Below are positions 43,401-51,955 of a stretch of 64,000 nucleotides of DNA, piece by piece. Source of the stretch: Trichoplusia ni (lineage: Eukaryota > Arthropoda > Insecta > Lepidoptera > Noctuidae); NCBI RefSeq assembly GCF_003590095.1, contig NC_039491.1, forward strand, positions 11,346,001 through 11,410,000, given 5' to 3'. The notes beneath the pieces were generated by a model. It saw only the letters and a program-made list of their open reading frames with translations, did not search any database and was not told the origin of the DNA. The first letter of the stretch is position 1. Each line of letters begins with the position of its first letter. The position numbers and the translations under genes are program-made.

Positions 43401-46400
43401 TATCACATTACTACATCTTTTTATGTGTCATGGGCCAACTTTTGGTGAGGATTGAAACTATTTAACTCAAATTACAGTACCTATTCATTAATACTTTATT
43501 TTTTGTTATTCATTTGACATTTCTGCCGTACATCACCCTGTATCTCGATGATCACACACGTTGTGTCACATCCATTGTTCCAGCCGCCATACATCTCCGA
43601 GTTTGCTATACTCGTGGGTTTACAATAACATCATAAATTCTATGTGTAATCGAGTCGGTATTGGAGTTCAGCCCATTGAGCAATGAGCGAGCACGTCAAG
43701 ATTACCTGTCTGCGTTAATTATTATAAGATAACATTTCTATGGACGCCGGCGCTGCTTTTGTTCACAATCTGACGTCAAAGTGACTGATATTTCGGTTTC
43801 AGTTAAAGGTGTTAGAATAGAGGTACTAAACAATACAAAATACAACCTTATTGCTAAGACATAAGGACTCTCTGATGGCTGAAGTGTTGTTACTTATGTA
43901 CCTACTTATTAGGGCTATATTTAAGAAAGTACGAAAATTTTTTCCTCGTGATTATTGTGATGTCATTAATACAAGCACACCTTTTTTTAAATGTTCATGA
44001 GTTCAAAGGCAAGGCGTGGGGATACGTCGAACTGCCTTAGTCGAAACCACGGTATAGCTGGAAAACATAATAACACATCCGATAGCAAGCTAGCGTCTCT
44101 GCCTCCAAATATTGTCAAAGCCAACTTATCACTGGCATTCAATAAAAAATAATAGCATCGCTTACTCTCCTTAAAAAGAGTCATTTTTTTTATTGATTGA
44201 TGAAACATGTCATCTCACTCGTGTCTTCTTTATTATTATTAAATAGGCATATTCGCTACATCCGCCATTTCATTTTGTTCTGTCATCGATATGGCTTACC
44301 CCCCCCCCTCGCCCCCCCCCTCCCCTGCGGTGGGAGTCTCTTCGACGAGATATCGGCGACCCAATACGCGGCCAAATATGTAAAGTATCCGAACTATTTT
44401 GTCCTTTCTGTTTTAAATTATAAATTTGTTTTAACATTTTTGTTATATTATGGTTGCCTGCCTTGTATGAATAGAGGAATTTTGCGGAATGAGTTATATT
44501 GGTTCTAACTTTATATTTAAGTTATTTCGTAGTAGCGGAAATAAATTTCGTAATCCTTTTTGGAATTAAACTTTACTCTTTTATGTTGCCTTTATTATTT
44601 ATCCAATAATGTTTTTACTAATCACCATCCTACAATCACAAATATTATTTCCCTCCTCCTATTTTCAAGAGCAAGACAGATTTCTTTCAATCTAAAAATC
44701 CGCAACAACTTCATAAAGTTCTATAAGCTCATTAAAGCTCCTTATTTCACCGGCAGCGTCACCGCGATACGCTCGACGCCGGCATCGCATCGCTGCGGTT
44801 ATCAACGTCATTATCTATCCCATCTCGCATTACCGACGCGACGTGCATCGAGACACGGACGCAGTCGCGGGTTAGATGTGCCGATATTAGCTGAAGATTG
44901 AATAGGGTTTTAATAATAATAATAATAAATAAATTTTCAAATTAAAGCGAAAATGCATTTTGCCTTCTAAGCTTCTCATCTGTCTCAACTTTGAAGGCCG
45001 TGGTCTTACCATAGGTCTTAAGTAGTCAATTTTTTCGAAAAGTTTGAGTTATTAAAGATCATAAGATAGTCAAACGCAAAGTTTACAACTCTGAGTATTA
45101 TGTTATAACATATAACCTAACCTAACCCTACAAGATGTAACAATCTACGTAATTACAAGACAATTTAGTTAACCCTGCGTACCGCCAAGTCGTTAACTAA
45201 TAAACTTATCATAAGAGAATTAGTAACAAGTTCCCAATTACTAAATACAGTAATAGTTACCCAAATTACGAACACGCTCCTAATTAGAGTAGTGCCTCGC
45301 TTATAAAATTTAATTTTATCTACAAAGCTAATGGTTTGTTTGAATTAATTAAGTGGAAATTATTTTGCAATTTAAAATTATGTATATCATAGAAAATGGA
45401 CATTATGCTACGTTGGCATTATACGCTATGTTATGGGATGAAAATTTGTTTGTAGCTGTTATCCTTTTTAGTTTATTTAAGGAAATACGTTGAGATTTTT
45501 TATTATTAATTTCATTTTTCGCTTGTTTTATCAAGGTTCTGATTAATCTGCCTTGTGGATTGGTATTATGATGATTAGTTACCATCTTATTTATTTATCG
45601 CCAATTTTAGATTTTATAAAAAAATAATTAACGACTATTGAGTTACCTACTTTGTACAAGCACCCAAAAAAATACTTCTAAATGATCCAAAAATACCCCG
45701 TATAACAATAAAAATAAGTAAATATATAACACACGACAAACTCACCACTATCTTTTATTTGAAGATGGATTTATTAGTTTTGTCATCCAAAAATCAAATA
45801 TCTCGCAGCACTAGCTCCCCCACATTTCCTAATAAACATTTCATATTACCGCCAATCAAATAACTGGAGAACGTGATGACGTAACGGGTACTTACGCCTA
45901 ATCCAATACAACGGGCCAATCCAATATGGCGCCGCTACTCCGTATAACCACATCAATTGTTCATTCGGACGGTACTCCTAAACAAATTAATACCTAATTG
46001 CTTCAGTACTCGAGATCCCAACTCGCCCTCAATACAACCCAATTATACCCAGTATCCACACCAATGGGAAGTCTCAAAAGAAACGAGAGATTCGAAAATG
46101 TATTTTTCTTTGATTAAATCGAGTATTTGCCGTATAGAGCGGAGCTGATTTTGTTAGTGTTAAGTGTGCGGACAAAGCAAAGCCTGTTAATGTACCGTAA
46201 TTGAGTAAACGTATCAGAACAAATTAGTTTTGTGAAAAGAAATTCTCAACTGGATTTCTTTGAGCTCAATCGAATTATTATATCTGAAACCTATCGAGCA
46301 ATGCTTTTACACTCTATTGAAGTAATTCTGTTGACGTTGATTGTTGGTCAAACCCTATTCAGTGGCTGCTGTGAAATGTGTATTATAAATACTATGTTTG

Positions 46401-49400
46401 AGGTTTAGATATGAACATAACAAGCACCACCACAAGCTTTGATCTAGGACTCACTATGACATAATAATGGCCACACATGAGCTGGCTGAGAGTATGAGAC
46501 CTGGCACAAACACGCTGAACCGCTCAAGCACATACACCCTATTAAGATGTATGCACGTCTTGATATAACGTCTGGTGATGTGGGAGTAAATGCCACAGCT
46601 AAATATGAGGATTGGGTTCTGGATTAGATAATCGCTGACTGATAATTTATGGCTGGGTAGTCAAAGGAGGATTTGGCTACCCAACCATAGGATACCAACC
46701 AACCTTTATCCACAGATTCAGTTGTCTGATACCTTATCCTGTATCTTGCCTGCTCTATGTGTCATCTTAGACTTAAAACGAAACCAATGCCACTTAAGAA
46801 AATAATTTCCTTGAGAATGTGGGTGTTTTTATTCTAAAATCGGTTTCCTGTTGTCTGTAATTCTCAGAATTTGGAATAACGTTTGTCAAATATTCTGCCC
46901 TCTGGGATCCACCTACTAGGACAGATGACAGTATCAACTGTCTCATTTAAACGTTGGTGAGCTAAGCAGCTCTGCCCACACATTTTCAGAACAAAAGAGC
47001 TATAAATAAAGCTTAATATTTAACTGAATGAAGCTGTAACATAGCGGAACTAGAATACACATGTTATAGCTGAACAGCAAAAATATACTTTTTGGATCTC
47101 GGTTCTGGAAAAAGATCGTGGCTAACCCGAAACTTTTCAAATTTTATTAATTTCTTTTTCGGAATAGTATAATGTAGAGAATTGCTCAAACCTTTCTGCA
47201 GCCTCATAAGATGTTTAAAACCACTGTTTAACGTTTCCCCGAAGTCTTAATAACTAATTGGAGTGAGCCGGTGCATACTTCGCCGGCTAACATTCCTCAT
47301 TCCTTCCCCTATACTAAGTGGCGCAGTTTCTCCCCGGAGCTCCATATTAACAATTTATTAACTCGACCGCTGAAGCCAAAGTTTGGCAAAGTATTGAACT
47401 GGTATTAACTTGCCGGTGTCTGTTAAGTCGCTTACCCAGCCACCGAAAATTGTTATTTATTTGAGTATTGCTGCAACTTTGCCCGTACAAACGATTTAAT
47501 AGAATCTTTAGGGTATTTAGTTAAGCCCCAAATCGATAGCAGCTTCCGTTTCGTCGGTATCGTATTTTACTGCACTAAATTATATAACTACGTTTTCCAA
47601 TTCATCTTAAGTGGTAACCATCATAAATGTATTATTTTGACTTCTCATCTTTAGATCATTCAAATTGAAAATTACCTCGATGACTCTCATTTGTTTTTTG
47701 ATAATAGAAAACATCGTAACCATTACGATACTCTCATTATTCATGACGGTAATCAAAGAGAGTCTTCCCCGTTCAAATAGGCACTCATAATATTTTAAAG
47801 GCACTCTAAACTTCGTTTAGCTTTGAAACGGGAATCGGATAAAATTACTTGGAATTATTCGCAATTCACAGCTAATCTACATTCGATTGGCACTTTATTC
47901 GTGTTTAATATGAGCGAATTAATTTTAATGCGATTCCGATTGTGATTGATAAGTTCTTTATTGAATTTCAATCACATCGTGTATTGTTATGAGAGGGTTT
48001 TGGAATAATTATTATTTTGGGGGTGAGTACTGTGGTCTGGATTTTTAGCCTTCTTTATCTTTTTTTGCTTTACTGTTCCAGATTGTTTAATAAAAAACAA
48101 GCTTTAAACTATTATAAACATTATCTACCTATGTTTATTATGTTCGATGTCGTTCACATGAATCATTGTCCCCCCAATACCAGTTTATACATATCATAAA
48201 GATGAAGCAGTAGAAGTTGCTACAACCAAGCAGCTACAAAAAAAGGACACCAGGAAATAGTGCATCATAAAAAATAACTTAAAACTTTTTAGAATGGAAT
48301 AAAAGTAATCGAATAAGCAAATCTGAACTCGATGATGTTTTTCTTAGCGGAGCTCTTTTGGTCACCTTCCGGCTACAGAATCAGATCAGTTCTGTCATGT
48401 TATATTGCACAAAAAAAAATCAACTTGCAAGACTTGCTTACCGATTAGACAGACAAAGGGACCGGTGACATTAGTGTCGCTAAGTAAAATCTTGTAATAG
48501 TCCTTGCTGTAGGTGTACTTAGGAAATACGAACCTAGATCAATTAGCTGTATGATAGCCCAGCGTTTCAACAATTAGTGTTTAGATAGCTTCTCGTAACT
48601 AGATAACAAACTTCAGATCGTTAGTGTAAGGTCTGATCCGATAGCGATTAATGATGTCCGTTCAGATTATCAGCAACCTAAGTTTATTACAGTTTATCCT
48701 AGCGGGGGAGTTTGGATAATTGTAATTATCTTCTGCGCGGGTTAAGTTCTAATAGATATCTATAGATATGAGCTTCGATAGCCAATATCACTAATACGAG
48801 ATTATTGAATTCGAGCTTTATCATTATAGTATTAGGACCGCATATGCGGTTTACTTGAGGCATGATATGTAGTTTAAGTACGTTATCTTGTACCGTCAAA
48901 TTAACGTTATTTACTGCCGGTGCCGTCCGCTAAGTAGTACATCTAAATGGGCATAATTTCACCTTTCTTCTTTCAGTTTCTGGTTTCTTAAGTTAAAATA
49001 TAAAGGTGCATTGATAATTGTGCCCGGCAAATCTATGTACTAGCCATTAAGCCAATCAAATGTGGTATGCAATTGACACCGGTGCGAATAAAAGCCGATT
49101 AAAAGAAGAATTCGACATCTAAATACCATGTCGTTCTCGTCACTTAATCAATAAAACTGACTCATTTACACTAATAATGGCGTTATCGTACGTAAGATGA
49201 TCTTGAACATTATACAACAAATATTTTTGCTACTTCTACGACTTATCATCATGACTTACAAATAGAAAATACTAGTACAATATGATAGTCAATACCACAT
49301 CCCTAGTTTATAGAAATGTCTAGGTACTTTTTAAGGTTCAATTCACAAAGGGTAAAATAGAACCCTATTACATAGGCTCCTTGTTTTTCTTTTGCCCATT

Positions 49401-50077
49401 CGTATGGATCCCTAATAGTCGTTAGTCCGACTGACAACTAGCCGAGTTTCCTTTTTTATGAACACTAAGGAAGTAACATTGATATGTTAGATAGGTACAA
49501 AGATTTTCCTAACCAGAATTTTATATGTAAAAAGTTAGCTACCCGTAATCAAAAATATCGTCTGAATTGATATCTTGTCAACTTTTTAATATTTTACTCC
49601 TCGTTTAAAAATACAAAAGCCACACAAATGAAAAAACAACTTTTGTCACATTATTTATATTAATAGCTGGACATACCACATTGAACTACCGCACCGAAAC
49701 ATTATTCAAAACTTTGTCTAAATTATTCCTAACTGTATACATTTAGTAACCGGTCGCTTTATTAAGGCGCTGTTAGCTATTTATTCACTACAAAAGACGA
49801 CGCGGCTCGTGACAAATTAAGTTCACGAACTTTAAATTAAGTTACACGATTAATTGGCGTCGACGGCATTAATATACGGCTAGCAAAATACTTCCTTTAA
49901 ACAAAAATTGTAGTAATAGTGGAAAATATAAAATTTGAATACTTAGGTAATAGTTTTTGTGTTTTGTACTAATAGTTTATAAAACTTACCAACAGAATCC
50001 GTACACCGAAACAACACTGAAACTCCGAGAACAAACAACTGTGACCACTTCATCACAAAGTTTTTCAACCAACTCAT
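1390..50077 (-). CDS. DIP/lachesin-like three-Ig-domain GPI-anchored cell-adhesion protein
   Basis: Ten coding exons, minus strand: 50077-49990, 12912-12815, 10479-10275, 10005-9847, 8125-7997, 7051-6914, 4572-4423, 4085-3984, 2670-2572, 1484-1390; total 1263 nt, 420 residues plus stop. All junctions are GT/AG and phases agree throughout (phase 1 at every junction except exon 2/3, phase 0). Domains seen: signal peptide about 1-28; Ig1 about 35-131 (C53, W65, C113); Ig2 about 134-226 (C156, W168, C207); Ig3 about 229-322 (C250, W262, C306); poly-Thr 325-346; linker 357-389; hydrophobic tail 405-420. N-glycosylation sequons at N40, N180 and N193. Known family role: insect DIPs bind Dpr partners through Ig1 at neuronal surfaces and help specify synaptic partners; many are GPI-linked. 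Motifs such as VAWLRVDTQTILTI and LCIATNGVPPSVSKRI are diagnostic for DIP/lachesin-like proteins; the exact paralogue cannot be told. The last exon is the least certain part. Confidence 0.9.
1485..2571 (-). other. Intron 9
   Basis: Lies between the linker exon and the GPI-signal exon. Apart from the GC-rich alternative-exon candidate at 1946-2085 I see nothing in it. Confidence 0.5.
1946..2085 (-). other. Possible alternative C-terminal exon with a second hydrophobic tail
   Basis: A very GC-rich stretch between exons 9 and 10. With an AG acceptor at 2087-2086 (CGTAG) it continues the exon-9 frame as E-M-V-T-T-M and then TGA (2068-2066). Beyond that TGA the same frame stays open through PEAGRGPWGEAWPP and ends in GPALLPALAALATLLLALA with TGA at 1948-1946, another GPI-like tail. 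The next AG (2055-2054 area) would be in the wrong phase. It may be an alternative last exon, a readthrough extension, or a relic. Confidence 0.35.
2572..2670 (-). CDS. Coding exon 9: acidic membrane-proximal linker
   Basis: Acceptor TTCTCCTAG, donor G/GTAAGT. Only the phase-1 frame is open across the exon; it encodes YDPERHLEQLHRGVLEDPD and NPYIVLSQHQMQNL. No known domain is recognised; it is a hydrophilic linker between the Thr stalk and the GPI signal. Length is a multiple of three, so it could be skipped without changing frame. Confidence 0.8.
2671..3983 (-). other. Intron 8
   Basis: Contains an imperfect hairpin at 3411-3460 and otherwise AT-rich sequence; no other ORF or exon is convincing. 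Confidence 0.6.
3411..3460. repeat. Short hairpin, stem GTCCGACCGAA.CTG / CAGTTTCGGTCGGAC
   Basis: The left arm at 3411-3424 and the right arm at 3446-3460 are reverse complements except for one missing A. Repeats rich in tttcggtcgg are common in lepidopteran DNA, so this is probably a remnant of an interspersed repeat rather than a gene-specific element. Confidence 0.5.
3984..4085 (-). CDS. Coding exon 8: poly-threonine stalk
   Basis: Acceptor ATGTTTAG, donor T/GTAAGT. Encodes two Leu, 22 consecutive Thr (residues 325-346, codons ACA/ACC/ACG/ACT mixed), then VPPPTTTLLP. Such Thr/Pro runs after the last Ig domain are expected to be O-glycosylated, extended stalks holding the Ig domains off the membrane. 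The mixture of four Thr codons means the protein tract rests on a degenerate, not perfect, triplet repeat. Confidence 0.85.
4423..4572 (-). CDS. Coding exon 7: second part of Ig3
   Basis: Acceptor CTCCATAG, donor GTAAGT. Encodes TKHRLSMTSRGYRHTVSL, then MVTDMSREDAGAYRCHVENT and LGRAQAELFLH. C306 in D-A-G-A-Y-R-C pairs with C250; the N-T-L-G turn is the usual FG loop of Ig3. Phase 1 at both ends. Confidence 0.93.
4573..6913 (-). other. Intron 6
   Basis: 2.3 kb of AT-rich sequence between the two halves of Ig3. No repeat, ORF or RNA gene that I can support. Confidence 0.6.
6914..7051 (-). CDS. Coding exon 6: first part of Ig3
   Basis: Acceptor CCCAACAG, donor G/GTAAGA. Encodes FSPSVWAGRVAIRAPSGG, then VTLQCTAEAYPAPQVHW and LNGELRLMN. 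C250 and W262 are the Ig3 core residues; EAYPAP is the typical third-domain signature. The exon is clearly GC-richer than its introns. Confidence 0.93.
7052..7996 (-). other. Intron 5
   Basis: Its exon-5-proximal end is largely a 145-bp dispersed repeat (7811-7955) shared with intron 1. The remainder is featureless AT-rich DNA. Confidence 0.6.
7811..7955. repeat. Dispersed 145-bp repeat, copy 1
   Basis: Begins ttattgttgac and ends cagatctcataattgt. Nearly identical, in the same orientation, to 27033-27176; the few differences are substitutions and a one-base indel. The family is not recognised. The short length and absence of coding potential suggest a non-autonomous mobile element or a fragment of one. 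Its right end lies about 40 bases from the splice donor of exon 5. Confidence 0.8.
7997..8125 (-). CDS. Coding exon 5: second part of Ig2
   Basis: Acceptor TTTTGTTCTAG, donor GTGAGC. Encodes SKWSGPWLNLTGVERVLSG and AYLCIATNGVPPSVSKRI, ending INVI. C207 pairs with C156. The AYLCIA.NGVPPSVSKRI phrase is nearly invariant in DIP/lachesin-like proteins. N193-L-T is a sequon. Phase 1 in and out. Confidence 0.95.
8126..9846 (-). other. Intron 4
   Basis: AT-rich with one GC-richer patch at about 8640-8720. A 106-codon minus-strand ORF (8976-8656) runs into that patch; it has no recognised domain and is treated as uncertain. Confidence 0.5.
9847..10005 (-). CDS. Coding exon 4: first part of Ig2
   Basis: Acceptor TCTGTCACAG, donor GTAAGT. 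Completes Val131 and encodes VPPDIDDDASSGEVLVKEG, C156 (ALRCVASGTPPP) and W168 (NIAWRREDS). VPPDI is the usual link between Ig1 and Ig2. N180-Q-T is a glycosylation sequon at the exon end. A 269-bp intron separates it from exon 3. Confidence 0.93.
10275..10479 (-). CDS. Coding exon 3: C-terminal part of Ig1
   Basis: Encodes residues 63-130: VAWLRVDTQTILTI, then HVITKNHRVSVSH, GAWTLGLKEIGPSD and GRYMCQVNTEPM. W65 is the Ig core Trp and C113 the partner of C53; the D107-G-G-R-Y-x-C motif is standard. This is the best conserved stretch of DIP/lachesin-like proteins and, in known DIP-Dpr structures, forms the binding interface. Acceptor TTATGTAG, donor G/GTAATG, phase 1. Confidence 0.95.
10480..12814 (-). 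other. Intron 2
   Basis: Contains the interspersed repeat at about 10636-10896; the rest is AT-rich with no other supported feature. Confidence 0.6.
10636..10896 (+). mobile_element. Lepidopteran interspersed repeat (non-LTR-derived type)
   Basis: Starts with actagctattgcccgcgac and ends after cctgagattagcgcgttcaa, followed by acaaactcttcagcttta. These phrases are hallmarks of a very abundant lepidopteran repeat, usually found as short non-autonomous copies. Degenerate and non-coding. Assignment to a named family is from memory of the motif and not certain. Confidence 0.6.
12815..12912 (-). CDS. Coding exon 2: N-terminal half of Ig1
   Basis: Acceptor TTTGTTTCAG, donor GTAAGT. Encodes residues 30-62, including PRFVGPGSNVTVAVGRDAA and the first Ig1 cysteine (C53 in LTCRVDNL). 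The N40-V-T sequon lies here. Ends in phase 0 after TTTAAA, so that the next exon starts with the VAW of the C strand, the usual Ig1 split in this family. Confidence 0.92.
17850..17965 (+). mobile_element. Degraded tRNA-derived SINE fragment
   Basis: Has a B-box-like gagttcgaggc at 17895-17905, followed by ttctgagtctgggtgt, the same arrangement as in the better preserved SINE near 24028-24199. Boundaries are approximate and no target-site duplication is obvious. Confidence 0.5.
18846..18880 (+). repeat. Fragment of lepidopteran repeat (gcgagtc...gggttccgtac)
   Basis: The phrases gtgcgagtcagtctcgcg and agggttccgtac form part of a common lepidopteran interspersed repeat; the same motif in reverse orientation is at 39935-39993. 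Too short to classify. Confidence 0.45.
19007..19401 (+). mobile_element. SINE with intact 15-bp target-site duplication
   Basis: The body at 19022-19386 is flanked by a perfect 15-bp direct repeat, ttattgttataggaa, at 19007-19021 and 19387-19401. The body contains ccgtggatgggtgaccg at about 19096-19112, resembling the internal box of 5S rRNA, then a conserved tail (gggtcccggctgttattcc, gttgcccaggtaactggg, ccgaccccaacatagttggg) ending in (gat)n. This tail is characteristic of lepidopteran SINEs mobilised by a LINE with a short microsatellite end. The perfect duplication implies insertion recent enough that it has not decayed. Confidence 0.85.
24028..24199 (+). mobile_element. tRNA-derived SINE
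   Basis: A-box-like tagccaagacg at 24040-24050 and B-box-like ggtttgatccc at 24058-24068 are close together near the 5' end; then tgcttgttctaagtccgggt and a 3' end ccttagtgtgggagtcg followed by a T run. This order matches tRNA-derived lepidopteran SINEs. No clear target-site duplication. Confidence 0.7.
24331..24377. repeat. Three-copy 16-bp tandem repeat
   Basis: Unit gagttcaatacatggg: the first copy lacks one base, the next two are identical. A short minisatellite with no evident function. Confidence 0.85.
26038..26102 (+). repeat. Fragment of lepidopteran interspersed repeat
   Basis: Contains acaatcggttaagccgtttc, a phrase typical of the 3' region of an abundant lepidopteran retroelement-related repeat. 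Short and degenerate. Confidence 0.35.
26609..26937 (-). mobile_element. 5'-truncated LINE 3' end (Jockey/CR1-like)
   Basis: On the minus strand a reading frame from about 26928 encodes FNNIEILRTEPKISKYKLK, then VKLKGFLLSEADPSTSEM and TAG at 26815-26813, resembling the C-terminus of LINE ORF2 proteins (N-x-L-P...K-x-K-x-K-L-K-x-F-L pattern). After it comes a 3' UTR with AATAAA (26632-26627) and a 12-base A tail (T run 26609-26620 on the plus strand). This is a dead-on-arrival retrotransposed copy lacking its 5' part. Confidence 0.7.
26921..26963. repeat. Perfect AT inverted repeat
   Basis: Arms gttaaatattttatatt (26921-26937) and its exact reverse complement (26947-26963) around a 9-base spacer, followed by further copies of aatataaaatatttaa to about 27002. 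Could form a cruciform or hairpin; it begins at the 5' break of the LINE fragment. Confidence 0.85.
27033..27176. repeat. Dispersed 145-bp repeat, copy 2
   Basis: Same orientation and nearly the same sequence as 7811-7955. It lies just downstream of the AT-rich inverted repeat in intron 1. Confidence 0.8.
32021..32332 (-). other. Unidentified 103-codon ORF
   Basis: An uninterrupted frame whose middle part (SLILISVDTAGLRDYQTK and NQRSSALMKLRNQ) looks protein-like, with a possible short coiled segment. No domain or splice sites are recognised and the neighbours are intronic repeats or AT-rich DNA. It could be a fragment of a decayed element or a chance ORF; I do not claim it as a gene. Confidence 0.15.
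39553..39573. repeat. Poly-C tract (G-rich on the transcribed gene's RNA sense)
   Basis: Two runs of C, ten and six long, separated by a single T. On the minus strand, which is the sense of the gene, this is a G tract able to form a quadruplex. Confidence 0.8.
39935..39993 (-). repeat. Fragment of lepidopteran repeat (gtacggaaccc...agtccgactcgcac)
   Basis: Contains gtacggaaccct and gagagtccgactcgcact then gaccgggtttt, the reverse-orientation counterpart of the fragment at 18846-18880. Widespread in lepidopteran genomes. Confidence 0.5.
41785..41925 (+). repeat. Lepidopteran interspersed repeat fragment
   Basis: Contains cacgcaaaaactactgaacg, then gatttagacgaaacttg, and further on taatcccgattgcatgttcc, phrases typical of a common lepidopteran retroelement-related repeat. 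No coding capacity. Confidence 0.5.
44299..44325. repeat. Second poly-C tract
   Basis: Three C runs of ten, nine and four separated by TCG and T. Like the tract at 39553 it is G-rich in the sense of the gene. Confidence 0.8.
49990..50077 (-). CDS. Coding exon 1: start codon and signal peptide
   Basis: ATG at 50077-50075; encodes MSWLKNFVMKWSQLFVLGV followed by SVLFRCTDSV, i.e. basic N-region plus hydrophobic core, a typical secretory signal. The donor is a consensus GTAAGT beginning at 49989, leaving a single G (phase 1), which combines with AT of exon 2 to give Asp30. Just 5' of the ATG, a pyrimidine-rich stretch ending in TTTTAG (AG at 50086-50085) looks like a splice acceptor, so this exon may begin at 50084 with a separate non-coding first exon upstream; alternatively transcription starts close by from the TATA-like box. 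Confidence 0.8.
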
Positions 50078-50129
50078 CTTGTCACTAAAAGAAACCAAGG
50101 GTTATTTTTTAATCAAAAAACGTTCCAAA

Positions 50130-50290
50130 TTCTAGAGCGACAGCGTCGCATTTTTATAAAAGTTTTCGTAGTTTAGCGCGCGTTCGATTCGTTCGCTCGT
50201 TTGAGTCGGGGCCGCGATCGTGGAGCTACTGTTCGCCCGACCACCATTCAGCGGAGGCTGTGGAGCGCGCTCGGCGCATGCGCGATTCTT
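50130..50290 (-). promoter_or_regulatory. CpG-rich promoter region of the Ig gene
   Basis: GC- and CpG-rich block directly upstream of the signal-peptide exon, standing out from AT-rich surroundings. On the minus strand it holds a TATA-like TATAAAAA at 50158-50151, 74 bases before the ATG, which would put a start site near 50125. It also carries an NRF1/Ewg-type site (listed separately). Start site not determinable from sequence alone. Confidence 0.5.
50274..50283. promoter_or_regulatory. NRF1/Erect-wing-type palindrome GCGCATGCGC
   Basis: A perfect match to the core of the NRF1-family consensus. The Drosophila family member Erect wing acts in neurons and muscle, which fits a neuronal Ig gene; functional use here is inference. 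Confidence 0.5.
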
Positions 50291-51955
50291 TCTTCCCTTT
50301 TCAGAGACCAGTTTGAATTATACTGTATTTCCTTTTGACGTTACGCTCGATGCGCCTTTGACTTGGTGCATTCCTTCAAAGGCCAGTGGTTCGGTGGAAT
50401 GGAACAAAAGGTTTTTTGGTGCCCTGTCACGAGGCGGCCGTTAATTGCTGCTACGTTTGTGAATGTGTAAGACGACTTCTTCCCATGTTTGGAATTCTTT
50501 GATACTGAGATGTTGGAGTCAAAACTTTTTTGACGCATTTTACAGTACAATTCTTATATTTAAGTGTATAAAAGTTTACCTATATGCATTTCGCTCATTC
50601 CAAAGCCATCCTATTCCAGTAGTTATTTAGTGAAATCTCTAAGGAGTAACTCACATAGCCGTCTGACATTTACGTTCAGTGTTTGGCGGGAAATTTAGCC
50701 AGTCAGTTTAGACAGACAGGCAAAACATGCACATGATCTATTAAATATTCAATTAAGTACCAATATGGTCTCGTACTATGCACTTTTCGGTACTATTATC
50801 GCATCAAATTTATTGTTACTTTAAAAAACGAAATACCGTAGTGTCTCAAGAAGCTCTCAAGTTAATGTGTCATATTAATGAATGGTAAATTAATTATTAT
50901 CATAAATATTATAGAGGCGCTAAAACAGTGTTGTTGTTGATTTATCTTTCATGTTATTAAGTCCTCCGGAGAGAGTACGTAAGCCTCCTTGGTGGGCTTA
51001 AATAAGGACATGGGCTTAACATACGGAGCCCTTTTAGGAAATATTAACCCCTATAATCCCACGGTATAAATTAACCTGCACTTCATTTTTTTTAATTAGT
51101 CTCCCTTGACATAGTTTTAATTAATTCAAGATGATTTTTAAATTGCGAAGTAATAAAAGAAGATACATATTACGATAACAATATTTTCATTTATACCACT
51201 TTGTTACAATGCGGATATTTTAATTCACACCATAAAAAAAAACTATACTAAGTTAAGGAAAATCTATACTGTCTGTCTGTCAGACCCGTCTAAAAAACGT
51301 TAAATACTGCAACTTTATTGATTCTACTTTTATTTCTTATACAACGAACAGTTACCCCCAATCTGGGACAGCACCCAATACAAATATGTTTCGAAATAAA
51401 AATGACGTTCAAAGCCAGTTGTATATTTTCATGAAGTGATATTTGAACAGCTTATTGGCACAATAGCCGGACAAATAGAGCCGCCATAGGACTCTCGAAC
51501 AAATATGTATGTTTCAGATATATTTTATTCCGGACCGGGGTTTATGCATGCTGGATGCAAGTCTTTGGAGACATTGGGATGGAAATATACTTTTAAGAAT
51601 ATTTTCTATAAAAATATGTGCTTATTAGTAGGTTATTAAGATTAATTTAACACCTAGAATGTTTTGTGGTTGTCGCTTCACTTCATAATAGGATATTTGA
51701 CAGAGTCTGATAATATAAATCTGTTAACTACATCAGACAAATTGACAAAAAATAATTTGAATACGTATTTTATTTAAAAATAACGATATAGATCATTTCT
51801 TTGTTAAACATGCGTTTACATACAAATAAAGCATGCAAGGTATTTCATAACGTCTTTAAAAAGCACTTAAATGTAGTAGTGGGGTCGAGTAACATCACTT
51901 GTTACTAAAAAGCTTACTAGTAAGTGACATCATAAAAGGAAAAATAATGTCTCCA

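Larger units (their letters stand above)
12913..49989 (-). other. Intron 1, 37 kb
   Basis: Separates the signal-peptide exon from the Ig exons. No second gene is supported inside it; the ORFs are short, without recognised domains, and scattered on both strands. It contains the repeats listed separately, two poly-C tracts, and a few GC/CpG-richer islands (about 13080-13250, 21490-21600, 36490-36690, 40790-40930, 44750-44890) that may be regulatory. Very long first introns with regulatory DNA are usual for insect neuronal Ig genes. Confidence 0.75.

Noticed and set aside
44560..44901. 113-codon plus-strand ORF over the CpG island
   Set aside because: Arg/His/Ser-rich composition follows from CpG content; first half is AT-rich random sequence and no domain is seen.
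45105..45134. Telomere-like taacctaacctaaccc
   Set aside because: Only two to three units of the insect TTAGG repeat; too short to be an interstitial telomeric array.
48837..48850. Perfect 14-bp palindrome accgcatatgcggt
   Set aside because: No partner motif or conserved context visible.
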